From Bacillota bacterium (GTDB lineage: Bacteria; Bacillota; Clostridia; Lachnospirales; Lachnospiraceae): a DNA stretch of 6,212 nucleotides. Of this stretch, positions 5,950-6,212 are shown piece by piece. Made by a program: the position numbers and the translations under genes. The notes under the pieces were generated by a model. That model saw nothing but the letters and a program-made list of their open reading frames with translations. It searched no databases and was not told the DNA's origin. The stretch is from contig JAEZQN010000042.1 of NCBI GenBank assembly GCA_023441145.1, positions 1-6,212 of the forward strand, given 5' to 3'. Position 1 is the stretch's first letter. The number at the start of each line of letters is the position of its first letter.

Positions 5950-6212
5950 CACTAAAACTTAGCCACAAAAACCATAGGCAGCGAATAGTAATTCCATGGA
6001 AGGCTGTTTGATCACGTTGGTACTTAGACCTGGTTATGGCGTCCATACACAATATTGCTTTATTAATTACAGAGCATAAACTACAACTCCTTAAGTAGGA
6101 CTGCAATGCTTGCATTGCAGATAAGATACTAAAAGACAAAAAGACGACATCCCTTTGTCGATCTTTTTGTCTTTTTATCTTATAGCGAAGCGTGTCCTAC
6201 TTAAGGATCTTA
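5950..6212. repeat. Structured repeat, copy 2 (long form, reaches window edge)
   Basis: Second copy, in the same orientation. It shares the 18-base tag (5950-5967) and the whole folded core (outer stem 6088-6101 with 6194-6207, hairpins 6101-6120 and 6121-6183, mini-hairpin 6185-6191). The folded portion past the CTGC at 6101 is base-for-base identical to copy 1. Between tag and core it carries 85 nt (5968-6052) where copy 1 has five. A 65-codon open frame runs through it on the minus strand (6139-5942), but it starts inside the hairpin and has no ribosome binding site, so I do not call it a gene. The window ends at the last matched base, so the true right boundary is not visible. Confidence 0.85.

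Noticed and set aside
5942..6139. 65-codon open frame on the minus strand within repeat copy 2
   Set aside because: It starts inside the long hairpin, has no ribosome binding site, has an unconvincing composition, and is not preserved in copy 1. I could not match it to a transposase.

Overview
The window is low-G+C DNA of Clostridia type. All seven convincing genes lie on the minus strand, most with strong AAGGAG/GGAGG-type ribosome binding sites. Gene content (polar amino acid ABC transporter, rubrerythrin, CobO, RNase H1 with a viroplasmin domain) and AT-rich intergenic DNA suggest an anaerobic Firmicute, plausibly Lachnospiraceae. That placement is inference from style and content, not from a marker gene.

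Layout, from the right edge (upstream for the minus strand) to the left. Positions 5714-6212 hold two near-identical copies of a highly structured non-coding repeat, the second running into the window edge. Next come ribonuclease H1 (5637-5038), rubrerythrin (4958-4338), a CobO-type corrinoid adenosyltransferase (4248-3733) and an unrecognised six-helix membrane protein (3624-2965). No convincing terminator separates these four genes; a clear intrinsic terminator follows the membrane protein at 2932-2885. An AT-rich intergenic stretch of about 530 bp (2436-2964) contains a good promoter, after which a complete amino acid uptake operon runs leftward: lipoprotein binding protein (2435-1686), permease (1657-923), ATPase (936-166). 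It ends in a strong intrinsic terminator at 162-124.

The three transporter genes form one functional unit. The lipoprotein captures a polar amino acid outside the cell, the permease presumably dimerises to form the channel, and the ATPase dimer drives import; the permease and ATPase genes overlap by 14 bp. The substrate cannot be read from sequence, though two ARG-box-like sites upstream make arginine regulation worth testing. The other four genes have separate housekeeping or stress roles: RNA:DNA hybrid removal, peroxide reduction, cobamide activation, and an unknown membrane role.

No complete new system is visible. The most unusual material is the duplicated element at the right end, which folds in silico as a closed multi-branch structure, and a perfect inverted repeat before rubrerythrin whose downstream arm contains part of the ribosome binding site.
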